Part shown: positions 33,509-42,762 of the stretch, piece after piece
How the letters are laid out: every line of letters starts with the position of its first letter
How positions within the stretch are numbered: the first letter of the stretch is position 1
DNA from: Flavisolibacter nicotianae
GTDB lineage: Bacteria > Bacteroidota > Bacteroidia > Chitinophagales > Chitinophagaceae
Direction of reading: 5' to 3'
Assembly (NCBI RefSeq): GCF_003628535.1
Contig: NZ_RBCI01000012.1
Coordinates: 62,001-126,000 of the forward strand
Length of the DNA stretch: 64,000 nucleotides
Position numbers and translations under genes: made by a program
The notes under the pieces: generated by a model
Told to the model about the DNA's origin: nothing
Databases searched by the model: none
What the model saw: the letters and a program-made list of their open reading frames with translations, nothing else

Positions 33509-34288
33509 ATGACAGGATTGACACAACTTTTGGAAACGGCAATGACTGCAGCGCTGGAAGCGGGACATGCGATCATGGACGTGTATGCCTCGGGTAACTA
33601 TGCAGCAACCGTGAAAGAAGGCGACCAGCCGGTTACAAAGGCCGACCGGTTATCCAACGGCATCCTCACCACGGCCTTGCAAAAAACCGGGCTCCCTGTT
33701 CTTTCCGAGGAAGGCAGCCGTCTTCCCTATAACGAAAGAAAAAACTGGGATGCGTTCTGGCTCATTGATCCGCTCGACGGCACAAAAGAATTTCTTCATC
33801 AACGCAGCGAATTCACCGTCAACATTGCACTGGTGAAGCAGGAGACAGCCGTTGCCGGCGTCGTCTACGCACCCTGTCTTGATTGCCTCTATGCCGGCTC
33901 GGCCGAAACCGGCGTATTCAAAACCGACAACGGCGTTCGAACGGTGATGCCGGGTTTGCCCCAGCGAAAATCGTTCGATAAATTAAAGCAAATGCAAACC
34001 ATCACGCTTGCCGTATCGCGTTCGCATCTTTCGGCGGAAACACTGGACTTTTCGCGGCAGTTTTTGCATCCCCGTTTTTTGTCAAAGGGAAGCGCTCTCA
34101 AATTCATGCTGCTGTTGGAGGAAGAGGCAGACCTTTACCCGCGTCTGGGCCCAACAATGGAATGGGATACGGCTGCCGCCCACGCAATCCTGAATGCATC
34201 CGGCCGTGGCGTTTACCGGGTGGATTTACAGGCAGAACTTCGCTACAACAAACCGGACCTGCACAATCCTTTTTTCCTTGCTTTTTAA
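33509..34288 (+). CDS. cysQ: 3'(2'),5'-bisphosphate nucleotidase
   Basis: A 259-residue member of the inositol monophosphatase superfamily, cytosolic. The metal site is visible as LSEEG (Glu67/Glu68) and WLIDPLDGTKEF (Asp87, Asp90), with EWDTAAAHAIL near the C-terminus. The DPLDGTKEF form is specific to CysQ, which removes the 3'-phosphate from PAP(S) made in sulfate assimilation. The start at 33509 is preferred over a TTG at 33494. No other sulfur genes are near. Confidence 0.9.
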   Translation: MTGLTQLLETAMTAALEAGHAIMDVYASGNYAATVKEGDQPVTKADRLSNGILTTALQKTGLPVLSEEGSRLPYNERKNWDAFWLIDPLDGTKEFLHQRSEFTVNIALVKQETAVAGVVYAPCLDCLYAGSAETGVFKTDNGVRTVMPGLPQRKSFDKLKQMQTITLAVSRSHLSAETLDFSRQFLHPRFLSKGSALKFMLLLEEEADLYPRLGPTMEWDTAAAHAILNASGRGVYRVDLQAELRYNKPDLHNPFFLAF

Positions 34289-34377
34289 GCCGTGCCGGCA
34301 CGTTTTCGATGAAGGCTATACGGCTCTTTCCAGACGGGTGCACTGACAGCACTCAAAGAATCGTTTGATAGCCATCA

Positions 34378-34409
34378 TTGGAAACCGCCCTGCCGGCTTG
34401 CTACTTTCG
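34378..34409 (+). promoter_or_regulatory. Likely promoter of the bactofilin-like gene
   Basis: TTG (34378-34380), 21 bases, then TACTTTCG (34402-34409), one mismatch from TAnnTTTG, about 40 bases before the start codon. Confidence 0.4.
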
Positions 34410-34450
34410 GGTGGCAAGAAACCATTCTTTCAATCCATAAAAACCATTGT

Positions 34451-35632
34451 ATGAAAAAGCTCGTTCTCCTTTTGCTTGGCTGTGGTTTTTTCGTCACGGC
34501 ACAGGCATACCGCATTGAATGGGGAAGAACAGTGACGATAACACAACCCGTTCACGAAGACCTTTATGTGGCGGGAGGCACGGTTACCATCAATGCACCT
34601 GTTTACGGCGACCTGATTGTGGCAGGAGGAACCATTTTTTTGAACGACACCATTGCCAACGACCTTCTCCTGGCTGGCGGTACGGTCCACATCAACGGCT
34701 ATGTGGCCGATGACATCCGTTGTGCCGGCGGCGAGCTGCACGTCCTGCAAAATGTGGGTGGCGATCTGGTGATCAGCGGCGGCCGTGTGGAGGTGGCCAG
34801 GAATGTAGTCATCAACGGCGGCCTGGTTACCGGTGGCGGCGATGTGACGTTCGACGGAACCGCAAACGGCAACATTCGCTCGGCGGCGGGGACGATGCGC
34901 TTTAACGGGACATGCCTGGGCAATTTCGAATTTCGCGGCGAAACACTGGTCCTGAACGGTGCAGTGAAAGGTCAATCGGTAATTGCAGCACGGCAACTGC
35001 AGTTTGGGAGCACGGCGGTGCTGGACAACAATGTGCGCTACTGGACTAAACGGGGTCAGGTTGATTTTGGACGAAACCTCCGCAACGGCACGGCTGTCTA
35101 CGACCCAACATTGAAAATCCAAACGAGTTCATGGTATTTCCTGGGCCGTTCCACCGTGCTGGGATTGATCTGGTACCTGTCCACCGTATTTATTTTCATT
35201 CTGCTGCTGCAATACCTTTTCCGGAATACCTTCCGGCGGGCCGGCGACACGGTTGATGAATCCATGCTCAAGTCAATGGGCTGGGGCCTCCTTTTCTTCG
35301 TGGGTGTACCGGTCTTGATTGGTGTTCTGCTGATCACCGTTGTGGGCATACCCGTCGGCCTGATCCTCATGGCCGGCTATATTTTGCTGCTGCTGCTGGC
35401 AACCGTCATTACCTCGCTTGTGTTTGCCAACTGGTACAACCACCGGTTTGCACAACAATGGACCTTCTGGCAAATTGTGGCGGCTTCCATGGCGATGTTT
35501 GTCTTATTCAAACTGGTAACGTTTACGCCTTTCTTTGGATGGCTGGTCATGATCATGGTGGCCTCCATTGCAATTGGTGCGCTGGTAAAAACCATTGACT
35601 GGCGAAGAAGACACCCGGTGGCTGTTTCGTAA
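34451..35632 (+). CDS. Bactofilin-like polymer-forming membrane protein
   Basis: A 393-residue protein with a signal peptide (residues 1-19). A long series of short beta-helix turns follows over about residues 25-200 (repeating units such as VAGGTVTINAPVYGDLIVAGGTIFLND), and then four or five membrane helices (about 235-375). The repeats are of the bactofilin/polymer-forming type, but their position outside the membrane, after a signal peptide, differs from the cytoskeletal bactofilins. A basic tail ends the protein. Its role is unknown; an envelope scaffold is one guess. It has its own promoter, and the glucokinase gene follows after 75 bases. Confidence 0.82.
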   Translation: MKKLVLLLLGCGFFVTAQAYRIEWGRTVTITQPVHEDLYVAGGTVTINAPVYGDLIVAGGTIFLNDTIANDLLLAGGTVHINGYVADDIRCAGGELHVLQNVGGDLVISGGRVEVARNVVINGGLVTGGGDVTFDGTANGNIRSAAGTMRFNGTCLGNFEFRGETLVLNGAVKGQSVIAARQLQFGSTAVLDNNVRYWTKRGQVDFGRNLRNGTAVYDPTLKIQTSSWYFLGRSTVLGLIWYLSTVFIFILLLQYLFRNTFRRAGDTVDESMLKSMGWGLLFFVGVPVLIGVLLITVVGIPVGLILMAGYILLLLLATVITSLVFANWYNHRFAQQWTFWQIVAASMAMFVLFKLVTFTPFFGWLVMIMVASIAIGALVKTIDWRRRHPVAVS

Positions 35633-35707
35633 GAACGCCTGGCCTGTTCGGCTCAAAATTGCAGGACCGAAGTAAAAGTCAATTCAGTCATTTTTATATC
35701 CTGGTTT

Positions 35708-36721
35708 ATGCTGTTGAAAATTGCCGGTACGCAACCAAAACCGTTCACCGCACTTCTGGCCGGCGACGTTGGCGCCACCAAAACGGACCTTGCCATCTTT
35801 GATTGGACAGAGAACGGGTTGCAAACACGGAAAGAAGGTAGTTGCAAAACCAAAGCATACCCCGACATCAGCGCCCTGCTGCATGATTTCGTGGCCAATG
35901 AAAAAATGCCGGCCGGCATTTGTTTGGGCGTGGCAGGGCCTGTGCAGGGAGGAAGGGCCGACCTGACCAATCTTGGCTGGCAGGTAGAACAGGAGGCCCT
36001 GTCGCGGCAATTCAACCAGGCACCTGTCCGGTTGGTGAACGACCTGGAAGCAACGGCTTACGGGCTTGCCTTGCTGGATGAACAGGATGTTTTTGTGATC
36101 CACGAGGGCGACCGTTTTCCAACGGGAAATGCGGCCATCATCGCACCGGGAACGGGACTGGGAGAGGCCGGGTTGTTTTTCGACGGGGAGGGCTATCATC
36201 CTTTTGCTTCCGAAGGCGGCCACGTTGATTTTGTACCCCGTACCGACATTGACCTCGAGATTTTTTCGTTTCTCAAAAAAAAGTTCGGTCACGTCAGCCA
36301 GGAACGGGTGCTCAGCGGGCCGGGAATCTGCGTCCTTTACGACTTCCTGCGACAAAAAAAGGACAGGGAAGAACCGGCCTGGCTAAAAGAAAAACTGCTG
36401 GCCCACGACAAGGCAACAGTCATCTCTCAAAATGCAACGGAATGCGAGATCTGCAGGGAAACCATGGAGCTGTTTCTCCGTTATCTCGCCGTTGAATCTG
36501 CCAACCTTGTGCTGAAGTTAAAGGCAACCGGCGGCCTTTTTATCGCGGGTGGAATCGTGCCGCACCTGCTGTCTTTTTTGGACAAGGACATTTTCCTGAA
36601 ATGGTTTCGCAATGCGGGTCGCCTGAAAGGGCTGTTACAGCAGGTGCCGGTAAAAGTACTTGTGGCGAAGAAGACGGCTTTGCTGGGAGCTGCCTTTTAT
36701 GGTTTCCGTCATTCATCCTGA
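35708..36721 (+). CDS. glk: Glucokinase (ROK-unrelated Glk family)
   Basis: A 337-residue hexokinase-fold enzyme phosphorylating glucose with ATP. The phosphate loop is LLAGDVGATKTDLAIF (residues 16-31), the glucose-binding Asn-Asp is in LVNDLEATAYG, and there is a conserved IAPGTGLGEAGL followed by SEGGHVDF. These are marks of the Glk family of proteobacteria and Bacteroidota. The length is normal. It could feed sugars released by the glycosidases further downstream into glycolysis, though it is not in their operon. Confidence 0.9.
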   Translation: MLLKIAGTQPKPFTALLAGDVGATKTDLAIFDWTENGLQTRKEGSCKTKAYPDISALLHDFVANEKMPAGICLGVAGPVQGGRADLTNLGWQVEQEALSRQFNQAPVRLVNDLEATAYGLALLDEQDVFVIHEGDRFPTGNAAIIAPGTGLGEAGLFFDGEGYHPFASEGGHVDFVPRTDIDLEIFSFLKKKFGHVSQERVLSGPGICVLYDFLRQKKDREEPAWLKEKLLAHDKATVISQNATECEICRETMELFLRYLAVESANLVLKLKATGGLFIAGGIVPHLLSFLDKDIFLKWFRNAGRLKGLLQQVPVKVLVAKKTALLGAAFYGFRHSS

Positions 36722-37123
36722 TCGGCAAACGTTGCCTTGCACTACGTGACCAAAACAAGACGCTTTCCCCAACCGTTGTTTGCAAGAAAGATCACGGTTG
36801 CGAAAAATAAAATTGCTATGGAAAATACCTGCTAAAAAGGCATTCCTCTATCACTTCTGCACATGCGTGCCCTGGCGCCTTCGCTGGCAAATGCGGGTAC
36901 GCTCCTGTCGACCCTGAAGGCCAATCCATTTGAAAATCTGATTCTTTATCCTAAATTGGTTACGCATACCTTTTGCAAGACTGCAGCGTACTCTTCAGAA
37001 CTGTTTCGTTGCCGGCAGTCCAAGCTGTGAAAGCCGTTGGTAGAACCGCGATCGCAGCCCGTTGCTGTCAGGCAACCCCGATACACAAACCCGGCGTGTA
37101 ACACAAACTAAAACGCATCGCTC
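36722..37123. other. Spacer before the CHAT gene
   Basis: About 400 bases with no gene seen. TACCTTTT near 36968 is a possible -7 element of the following large gene, but no matching -33 was found. Confidence 0.4.
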
Positions 37124-40100
37124 ATGTCCATTCATTCCATTTCGTTTACCGGCTCCCGGCAAGCGCTGCCCGAGACCATCACTACGCAAGACGACCTGCT
37201 ACAACTTCAGGAATCATTCGTTGTTAGCGCCGCTGCCAGGGGCGCAGGCGAAAAGCAAAAAATTCAACTCGACGACAAGTTGGTTGAGTTGGTCTTCGAC
37301 GACAACACCACCTGGCTTTGTCATGCCGATACGATCGAAGAAGTGTTTCCCGAAGCGGCCAATCCCACCCGTTCGGCCGACGGTGCCTTCGAATTGCCGC
37401 AGGTGCTTCGCAGCACTGGCGCCGAACGCGGTCTCGTCAGCGATATTGCGTTGAAAGCGGTCAACCTCTTTGCCAAAAAGGCCATCCAGCGAACGGTGGG
37501 GCAACTGGCCGGAGACCTCGAAAAAAAACAGCTCAATGACCGCATTGGCCTTTACCGCCTCGACGAAGATTTCAACCTCGTTGCTCCCGATTTTTCGAAG
37601 CCGGGCAATCCCTTCCTGCTTTTTATTCACGGAACGTCGTCTTCGACCAGCGGCTCGTTCGGCAAACTCGCCGGGACCGATGCCTGGAAGGACCTGGTCA
37701 GGCAGTACGGCCAAAACATCCTGGCCCTTCAACACGAAACCCTCACGTTGTCGCCCCTGCAAAACGTGGAAGTGTTAGTTCATAAATTGCCGGCAGGAAT
37801 TACCCTACACCTGGTGACCCATTCGCGGGGCGGACTGGTGGGCGACATCCTTTCACGGTATTGCAACAGCAACGCCGCCCTTCGTGGCTTCGACGAAAAC
37901 GAAGTGGCCTATTTGAAGGAAGAAGGACGCGATAAAGACGTTGAGATCATCAGCCGCCTGGCCGGTTTGTTTCAACAAAAAAATCTTTCGATTGCACGCT
38001 TTGTGCGGGTGGCATGCCCGGCTAACGGAACCATCCTTGCATCGCGGCGCATGGATAATTTTTTCAACGTCACGGCTAATTTGGTCGGCCTGGGAACCGG
38101 CATTGCAGCCAGCCCGGTTTACGGCGCCTTCCGTAACCTGATCGCGGCCGTGATCGATACAAAGAACGACACGGAAGCTCTGCCCGGAATCGAGGCCATG
38201 AACCCCGATTCGCCTTTCATCAAAGTGATGAATACTCCGGCATCGTCCATCGAGATCGACGACCCGCTGGTGGTGATCTCCGGCAACTGCAAGGCCGGCA
38301 TCAACCTGAAAGGATTGCTGATCATAGCCAGCAAGCTGTTTTACTTCACCGACAATGACCTCGTCGTCAACACGAAGTCGATGTACCAGGGCTCCAAACG
38401 GCACTGCAAACTGAAATACCTTTTTGACGAAGCGGGCAACGTGGACCATTTTCATTATTTCCAAAATGAAAAGACACGCAATGCCCTGCTCCTGGCTTTA
38501 AAGGGCGACGGTGATCTCTCGGCCGCAGGGTTTAAAACCGAAGAACAGGCAATCGTCATTGAGCAGGCAAGAAATATAGAGCTTCTCGGCCTGGAAGGTG
38601 GCGACCTGGTGCAAACGCCGGCCAGTGGCACCCGGCCAATTGCAGTGCTGCTGCCCGGTATCATGGGCTCTAACCTGTCGTTGAAAAACGATAAGATCTG
38701 GATCGATTACAAAGATTTCTTGTTTGGCGGGCTGGGAAAGCTGGCCATCAGCGAAAAGGGAATTGCGGCTTCTTCGATTGTAAAAACATCCTACGGCCGG
38801 CTGGCGGCATATTTAAATATCACCTATGACGTGGTTGTGTTTCCCTACGACTGGCGGCAGCCGCTGACCGAGTCGGCAAAGGAATTTGAAAAACTGGTGA
38901 CGAAGCTGTTGGAGCTGAATCAGCCCATCAAGATCATCGGGCATTCGATGGGTGGTGTGCTGGTGCGGGACTTTATCCTGCGTCACAACGAAACCTGGAA
39001 ACGGTTGAATGCAGCAGCGGGTTTCCGGCTGATCTTCCTGGGTGCACCACTGGGCGGCTCGTACCGCATTCCCGCTGTTTTGTTCGGGAAAGATGCCATC
39101 ATCGATAAATTAAGCATGATCGATATCGTGCACACGAAAAAACAATTGCTGGGGATCTTTTCCCGGTTCCCGGGTTTACTCAGCCTGCTCCCGCTGGCAA
39201 CAAGTCTCGACAACGATTTTGCCAAAGAGCTGACCTGGAGCCGCATGGCCGAAGCAACCGGCGACAGCGCCTGGCCGCTGCCGGTTGAAAAGGGGCAGGA
39301 CCTGGACTGGTTTTTCGACTACCGGGAAAAAAATAAAGAGACAAACGACATTGATTTTACCAACGTGGTTTACATCGCCGGTAAGGACAAGGCCACACCC
39401 TGCGGCTATCGTATCGACCAAACGGCCCGTGGTCCCGAACTGGTATTTTTAAGTACAGGCGAGGGCGACCAGAGTGTGACCTGGGAAACGGGGATTCCCA
39501 AAAAACTGATCGACAACGACTCGGTCTACTACGTGAATGTAACCCACGGCTCACTCGGCAACGCACCGCAGATTTTTGACGGCATCGCCGAAATTTTAGC
39601 CAAAGGCAAAACAAGCCTGCTCTCCAAAGCAAGACCGGTGGTGAGGGGTGAGGAAAAAGTATTCAAATCACCCGAACTCCGCGATCTCGACCTGACGGAA
39701 ACCGGCGTGGAAAAAACCCTTCTTGGCCTCGAACCACAGGAAGAAAAGGCAAGAGAAGAGCGGCCTGTTGACGTGGTGGTGAGTCACGGCGACCTGAATT
39801 TTGCGCTGTACCCGGTGCTGGCGGGCCATTTTTTAAATGATGGTATTTTGTACGCCGAAGCAACGATCGACAAAATGCTCGACGGTGCGCTGACTGAACG
39901 CCACCGCCTGGGAATTTACCCCGGTGACATTGGTACCAGCAAGGTGCAGTTTTTAGAAAACGGCAAAGGCGCCATCATTGTGGGTTTGGGAAAGTTTGGT
40001 TTGCTGACGTCTTCCCTGCTGACGCAAACAGTGGAACAGGGAATTGCCAACTACCTGATTGAAATAAACAAAAAGCAGGCATCGGATGCCGCCAGTGTGC

Positions 40101-42634
40101 TCCAGGCAGTCGACAAAGGCGTTGTTGCGTTTTTGGCGGGCAGATCGAATGGAGTTTCGACGGACGAAATAAACCGGGATGTTGCCCGGCAGGAAAAAGA
40201 ATTGAACGCATTTAAGAAAAGCCTGGCCGAAACACTGCGCTCGGGGCAGCCGCAAAAGCTGGGCGTTTCCGCTCTTGTCATTGCATCGGGCTATGGCGGG
40301 CTTTCGATCGAGAGTTCCATGAGTGCTGTTATCCAGGGGGTTCAAAATGCCAATGCACGCATTGCCGAATTGCATCGCGGACGCTACAGCCTTGTTGAAT
40401 GCATCGAATTCATTGAGCTGTACGAAGACCGTGCGCTAAGCTGTTTCTACTCGCTGAGCAAGATGGCCAAAGGCGGTGCCGGCGGTCCCAGCGTTCGGAT
40501 CGCGAAAAAAGCAATCAGGCGGACCTTTGGCGCCAAACGGCGCATCCCGGCGGAGATGTCCGAAGGCTGGTGGAACCGGATCACGGTACGGGCAGACGAA
40601 AAATCACTCGAAAGTAAAGTGCGTCACCAACTGTGTTTTACCGCGTCCACCCTGGGTGCAAGGGAAGAAAGCCGCAATCTCTTTATCAACCCCGCTGCGT
40701 TGCAGGACACGATCCGGCAAAGTTCCGACAGCAACCTGTGGTCGCCGCGGTTGGGAAAAACACTTTTCGAAATGCTGCTGCCCCTGGACTTCAAAGAGCA
40801 GTTCAAGCGACGGTTCAATATCAATTGGATTTTGGATTCCTATACGGCAGCCTTTCCGTGGGAACTGCTGCAGGACACCGCCACCGAAGCCATGCCGCTT
40901 TGTGTAAATGCGGGCATGGTGCGGCAGATGGTAACGCGGGATTTCCGGCTGAACATCAATGCCGTTGCCGCGAACAACGCACTGGTCGTAGCCGAACCGC
41001 AACTGAATGGTTTTCTGCCCGCCCTCCCGGGTGCGTTGCGGGAAGGCACGAAGGTGACGGAATGGCTGGAAAAAAATGGACTCAAGGTCAATGCCCTGCT
41101 GCAGGAAACGGCCGGCAGGATCCTTCCTGCTCTCTTTGCCGACGATTACAAGATTATTCACCTGGCTGGTCATGGCACGTTCAACAAGGACGAACCCGAA
41201 AGCTCGGGAATGGTGATCGGTGAGAACAGTTTTCTTACCACGGCCGAAATTCAAAACATGAGCACCGTGCCCGAGCTGGTTTTTGTCAACTGCTGCTTTT
41301 TGGGAAGAACCGATTCGGAGGCCGAAGAGTTTTACCGCAACACCTACCGGCTTGCTGCCAACATCGGCACGCAACTGATCGATAACGGCGTGAAGGCGGT
41401 TGTGGTAGCCGGTTGGGCCGTCAATGATGAAGCGGCCTTGCGCTTCACCGAAGTTTTTTACCAGGCCATGTTTGGCGGCGAATGTTTTGGCGACGCGATA
41501 CGGCTGGCCCGCAGTGCGGTTTATGAAGAGTTTCATACCGTCAGCAATACCTGGGGCGCTTACCAGTGTTATGGCGATCCGTTCTACAAACTCCGCAACG
41601 GGCAGGATGGAAAACTAAAAACAGACCTGGAATTTGTCATTGCCGAACAGGCCGAGATTGCGTTGAGCAACCTGCAAAGCGAAAGCCATACTGGCTATTT
41701 TTCGCAGGCAACCATTCTGAAGAAGCTGAAGGAAATTTCCGATGCCGTGGATGCCGCGCAGATCCGGGATGCCGAGATCACTGAAAAGGAAGCCCTTATT
41801 TATACTGCTCTTTCCGAGTACGACAAGGCGATTCAAAAATTTGAAAGCCTGTTGAGCATGGAGAACGCCAATTTTTCGGTGAAAAGCCTCGAGCAATACA
41901 GCAATGTGCGGATGAAAAAATACGTGGCCGATTACCTGAAAGCATCGCAGGACAACAAAAAGCCGGGCGCAGAAGAACGCAGGACGTGGGTGGCGGAGGC
42001 AGATAAAGTGATCAATGGCCTGGAAAGCCTGCTGCTGATCAGCCCCACGGTAGAACGCTACAATCTTTTAGGTAGTGCCTACAAGCGCAAAGGGATCCTG
42101 TGTGCCACGGCCGCGGAAAAAAAGAAAGCCTATTCCATGGCAGCCTATTATTACCAAAAAGCACATGCGCAGGAGGGGAAAAAATACACGTCCTATGCCC
42201 TGACCAACTGGTATGAACTGGAAAGCATCCTGGCCCTGACCGGCGACCGTAAATGGAAAAGCGAAGTGCAGGTAGACGGAAAGGAAAGCTATGCGCTGCC
42301 CGCAAAAACGGCCGTGCAAAGCCAGGTGAAAAAACTCATGGAGGAAGCAAAAAAAACACAGGGCCAGTCCGACGATTACTGGAACCTCGTTGTGGATCCC
42401 AATTGCCGGCTTTGTCTCCAGGTGGTGAATAACACGGCTGCAAAAGACGGGTGGGACAAGTTGGAAACTGCCTACAGGGACGTGTGGAGCAGGGCCGGAT
42501 CGAAAGGCGACAAGTTTGCCGAACTGGAACACCTGCAACTGTTGGCCGATGCCCTGTCCATCGGGAAAGAAAAGGCCAACGGTTTGAAAGAGCACATTGA
42601 AACACTGAAAAACAGTCTGGAAAAAATGTTGTAG
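37124..42634 (+). CDS. 1836-residue CHAT protease-dual alpha/beta hydrolase protein
   Basis: A very large cytosolic protein without signal or membrane segments. Domains in order: an N-terminal region (1-140); alpha/beta hydrolase 1 (about 150-430) with FIHGTSSS and nucleophile Ser234 in THSRGG; hydrolase 2 (about 500-860), LCAT/lipase-like, with LLPGIMGSN and Ser608 in GHSMGG; a macro/M17-N-like region (about 880-1150, GIYPGDIGTSKV and AIIVGLGKFG); a CHAT caspase-like domain (about 1170-1510) with His1350 in HLAGHGTF and Cys1391 in FVNCCFLG, ending YGDPFYKL; and a helical TPR-like tail (1520-1836). CHAT proteases cut proteins in bacterial death and defence pathways such as Craspase. Here the candidate targets, two lipase-like domains, share the chain. 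Function is unknown; an abortive-infection or stress lipase is an inference. Two enzyme genes follow on the same strand. Confidence 0.85.
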   Translation: MSIHSISFTGSRQALPETITTQDDLLQLQESFVVSAAARGAGEKQKIQLDDKLVELVFDDNTTWLCHADTIEEVFPEAANPTRSADGAFELPQVLRSTGAERGLVSDIALKAVNLFAKKAIQRTVGQLAGDLEKKQLNDRIGLYRLDEDFNLVAPDFSKPGNPFLLFIHGTSSSTSGSFGKLAGTDAWKDLVRQYGQNILALQHETLTLSPLQNVEVLVHKLPAGITLHLVTHSRGGLVGDILSRYCNSNAALRGFDENEVAYLKEEGRDKDVEIISRLAGLFQQKNLSIARFVRVACPANGTILASRRMDNFFNVTANLVGLGTGIAASPVYGAFRNLIAAVIDTKNDTEALPGIEAMNPDSPFIKVMNTPASSIEIDDPLVVISGNCKAGINLKGLLIIASKLFYFTDNDLVVNTKSMYQGSKRHCKLKYLFDEAGNVDHFHYFQNEKTRNALLLALKGDGDLSAAGFKTEEQAIVIEQARNIELLGLEGGDLVQTPASGTRPIAVLLPGIMGSNLSLKNDKIWIDYKDFLFGGLGKLAISEKGIAASSIVKTSYGRLAAYLNITYDVVVFPYDWRQPLTESAKEFEKLVTKLLELNQPIKIIGHSMGGVLVRDFILRHNETWKRLNAAAGFRLIFLGAPLGGSYRIPAVLFGKDAIIDKLSMIDIVHTKKQLLGIFSRFPGLLSLLPLATSLDNDFAKELTWSRMAEATGDSAWPLPVEKGQDLDWFFDYREKNKETNDIDFTNVVYIAGKDKATPCGYRIDQTARGPELVFLSTGEGDQSVTWETGIPKKLIDNDSVYYVNVTHGSLGNAPQIFDGIAEILAKGKTSLLSKARPVVRGEEKVFKSPELRDLDLTETGVEKTLLGLEPQEEKAREERPVDVVVSHGDLNFALYPVLAGHFLNDGILYAEATIDKMLDGALTERHRLGIYPGDIGTSKVQFLENGKGAIIVGLGKFGLLTSSLLTQTVEQGIANYLIEINKKQASDAASVLQAVDKGVVAFLAGRSNGVSTDEINRDVARQEKELNAFKKSLAETLRSGQPQKLGVSALVIASGYGGLSIESSMSAVIQGVQNANARIAELHRGRYSLVECIEFIELYEDRALSCFYSLSKMAKGGAGGPSVRIAKKAIRRTFGAKRRIPAEMSEGWWNRITVRADEKSLESKVRHQLCFTASTLGAREESRNLFINPAALQDTIRQSSDSNLWSPRLGKTLFEMLLPLDFKEQFKRRFNINWILDSYTAAFPWELLQDTATEAMPLCVNAGMVRQMVTRDFRLNINAVAANNALVVAEPQLNGFLPALPGALREGTKVTEWLEKNGLKVNALLQETAGRILPALFADDYKIIHLAGHGTFNKDEPESSGMVIGENSFLTTAEIQNMSTVPELVFVNCCFLGRTDSEAEEFYRNTYRLAANIGTQLIDNGVKAVVVAGWAVNDEAALRFTEVFYQAMFGGECFGDAIRLARSAVYEEFHTVSNTWGAYQCYGDPFYKLRNGQDGKLKTDLEFVIAEQAEIALSNLQSESHTGYFSQATILKKLKEISDAVDAAQIRDAEITEKEALIYTALSEYDKAIQKFESLLSMENANFSVKSLEQYSNVRMKKYVADYLKASQDNKKPGAEERRTWVAEADKVINGLESLLLISPTVERYNLLGSAYKRKGILCATAAEKKKAYSMAAYYYQKAHAQEGKKYTSYALTNWYELESILALTGDRKWKSEVQVDGKESYALPAKTAVQSQVKKLMEEAKKTQGQSDDYWNLVVDPNCRLCLQVVNNTAAKDGWDKLETAYRDVWSRAGSKGDKFAELEHLQLLADALSIGKEKANGLKEHIETLKNSLEKML

Positions 42635-42762
42635 CAATGGCTGCTGAAAAGCGGCAACAATAAAGTGATAAGCCGGCAAAGAATGGGTGTGGGCTTTTGT
42701 GAGGAAGGTGATTTGCTTTCGTTGCTGTTTTCGCAAAGCCTGTCATTTACAAAATCCCCGCC

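Noticed and set aside
34451-35632. Treating the repeat protein as a classical cytoskeletal bactofilin
   Set aside because: It has a signal peptide and several C-terminal membrane helices, which cytosolic bactofilins lack.
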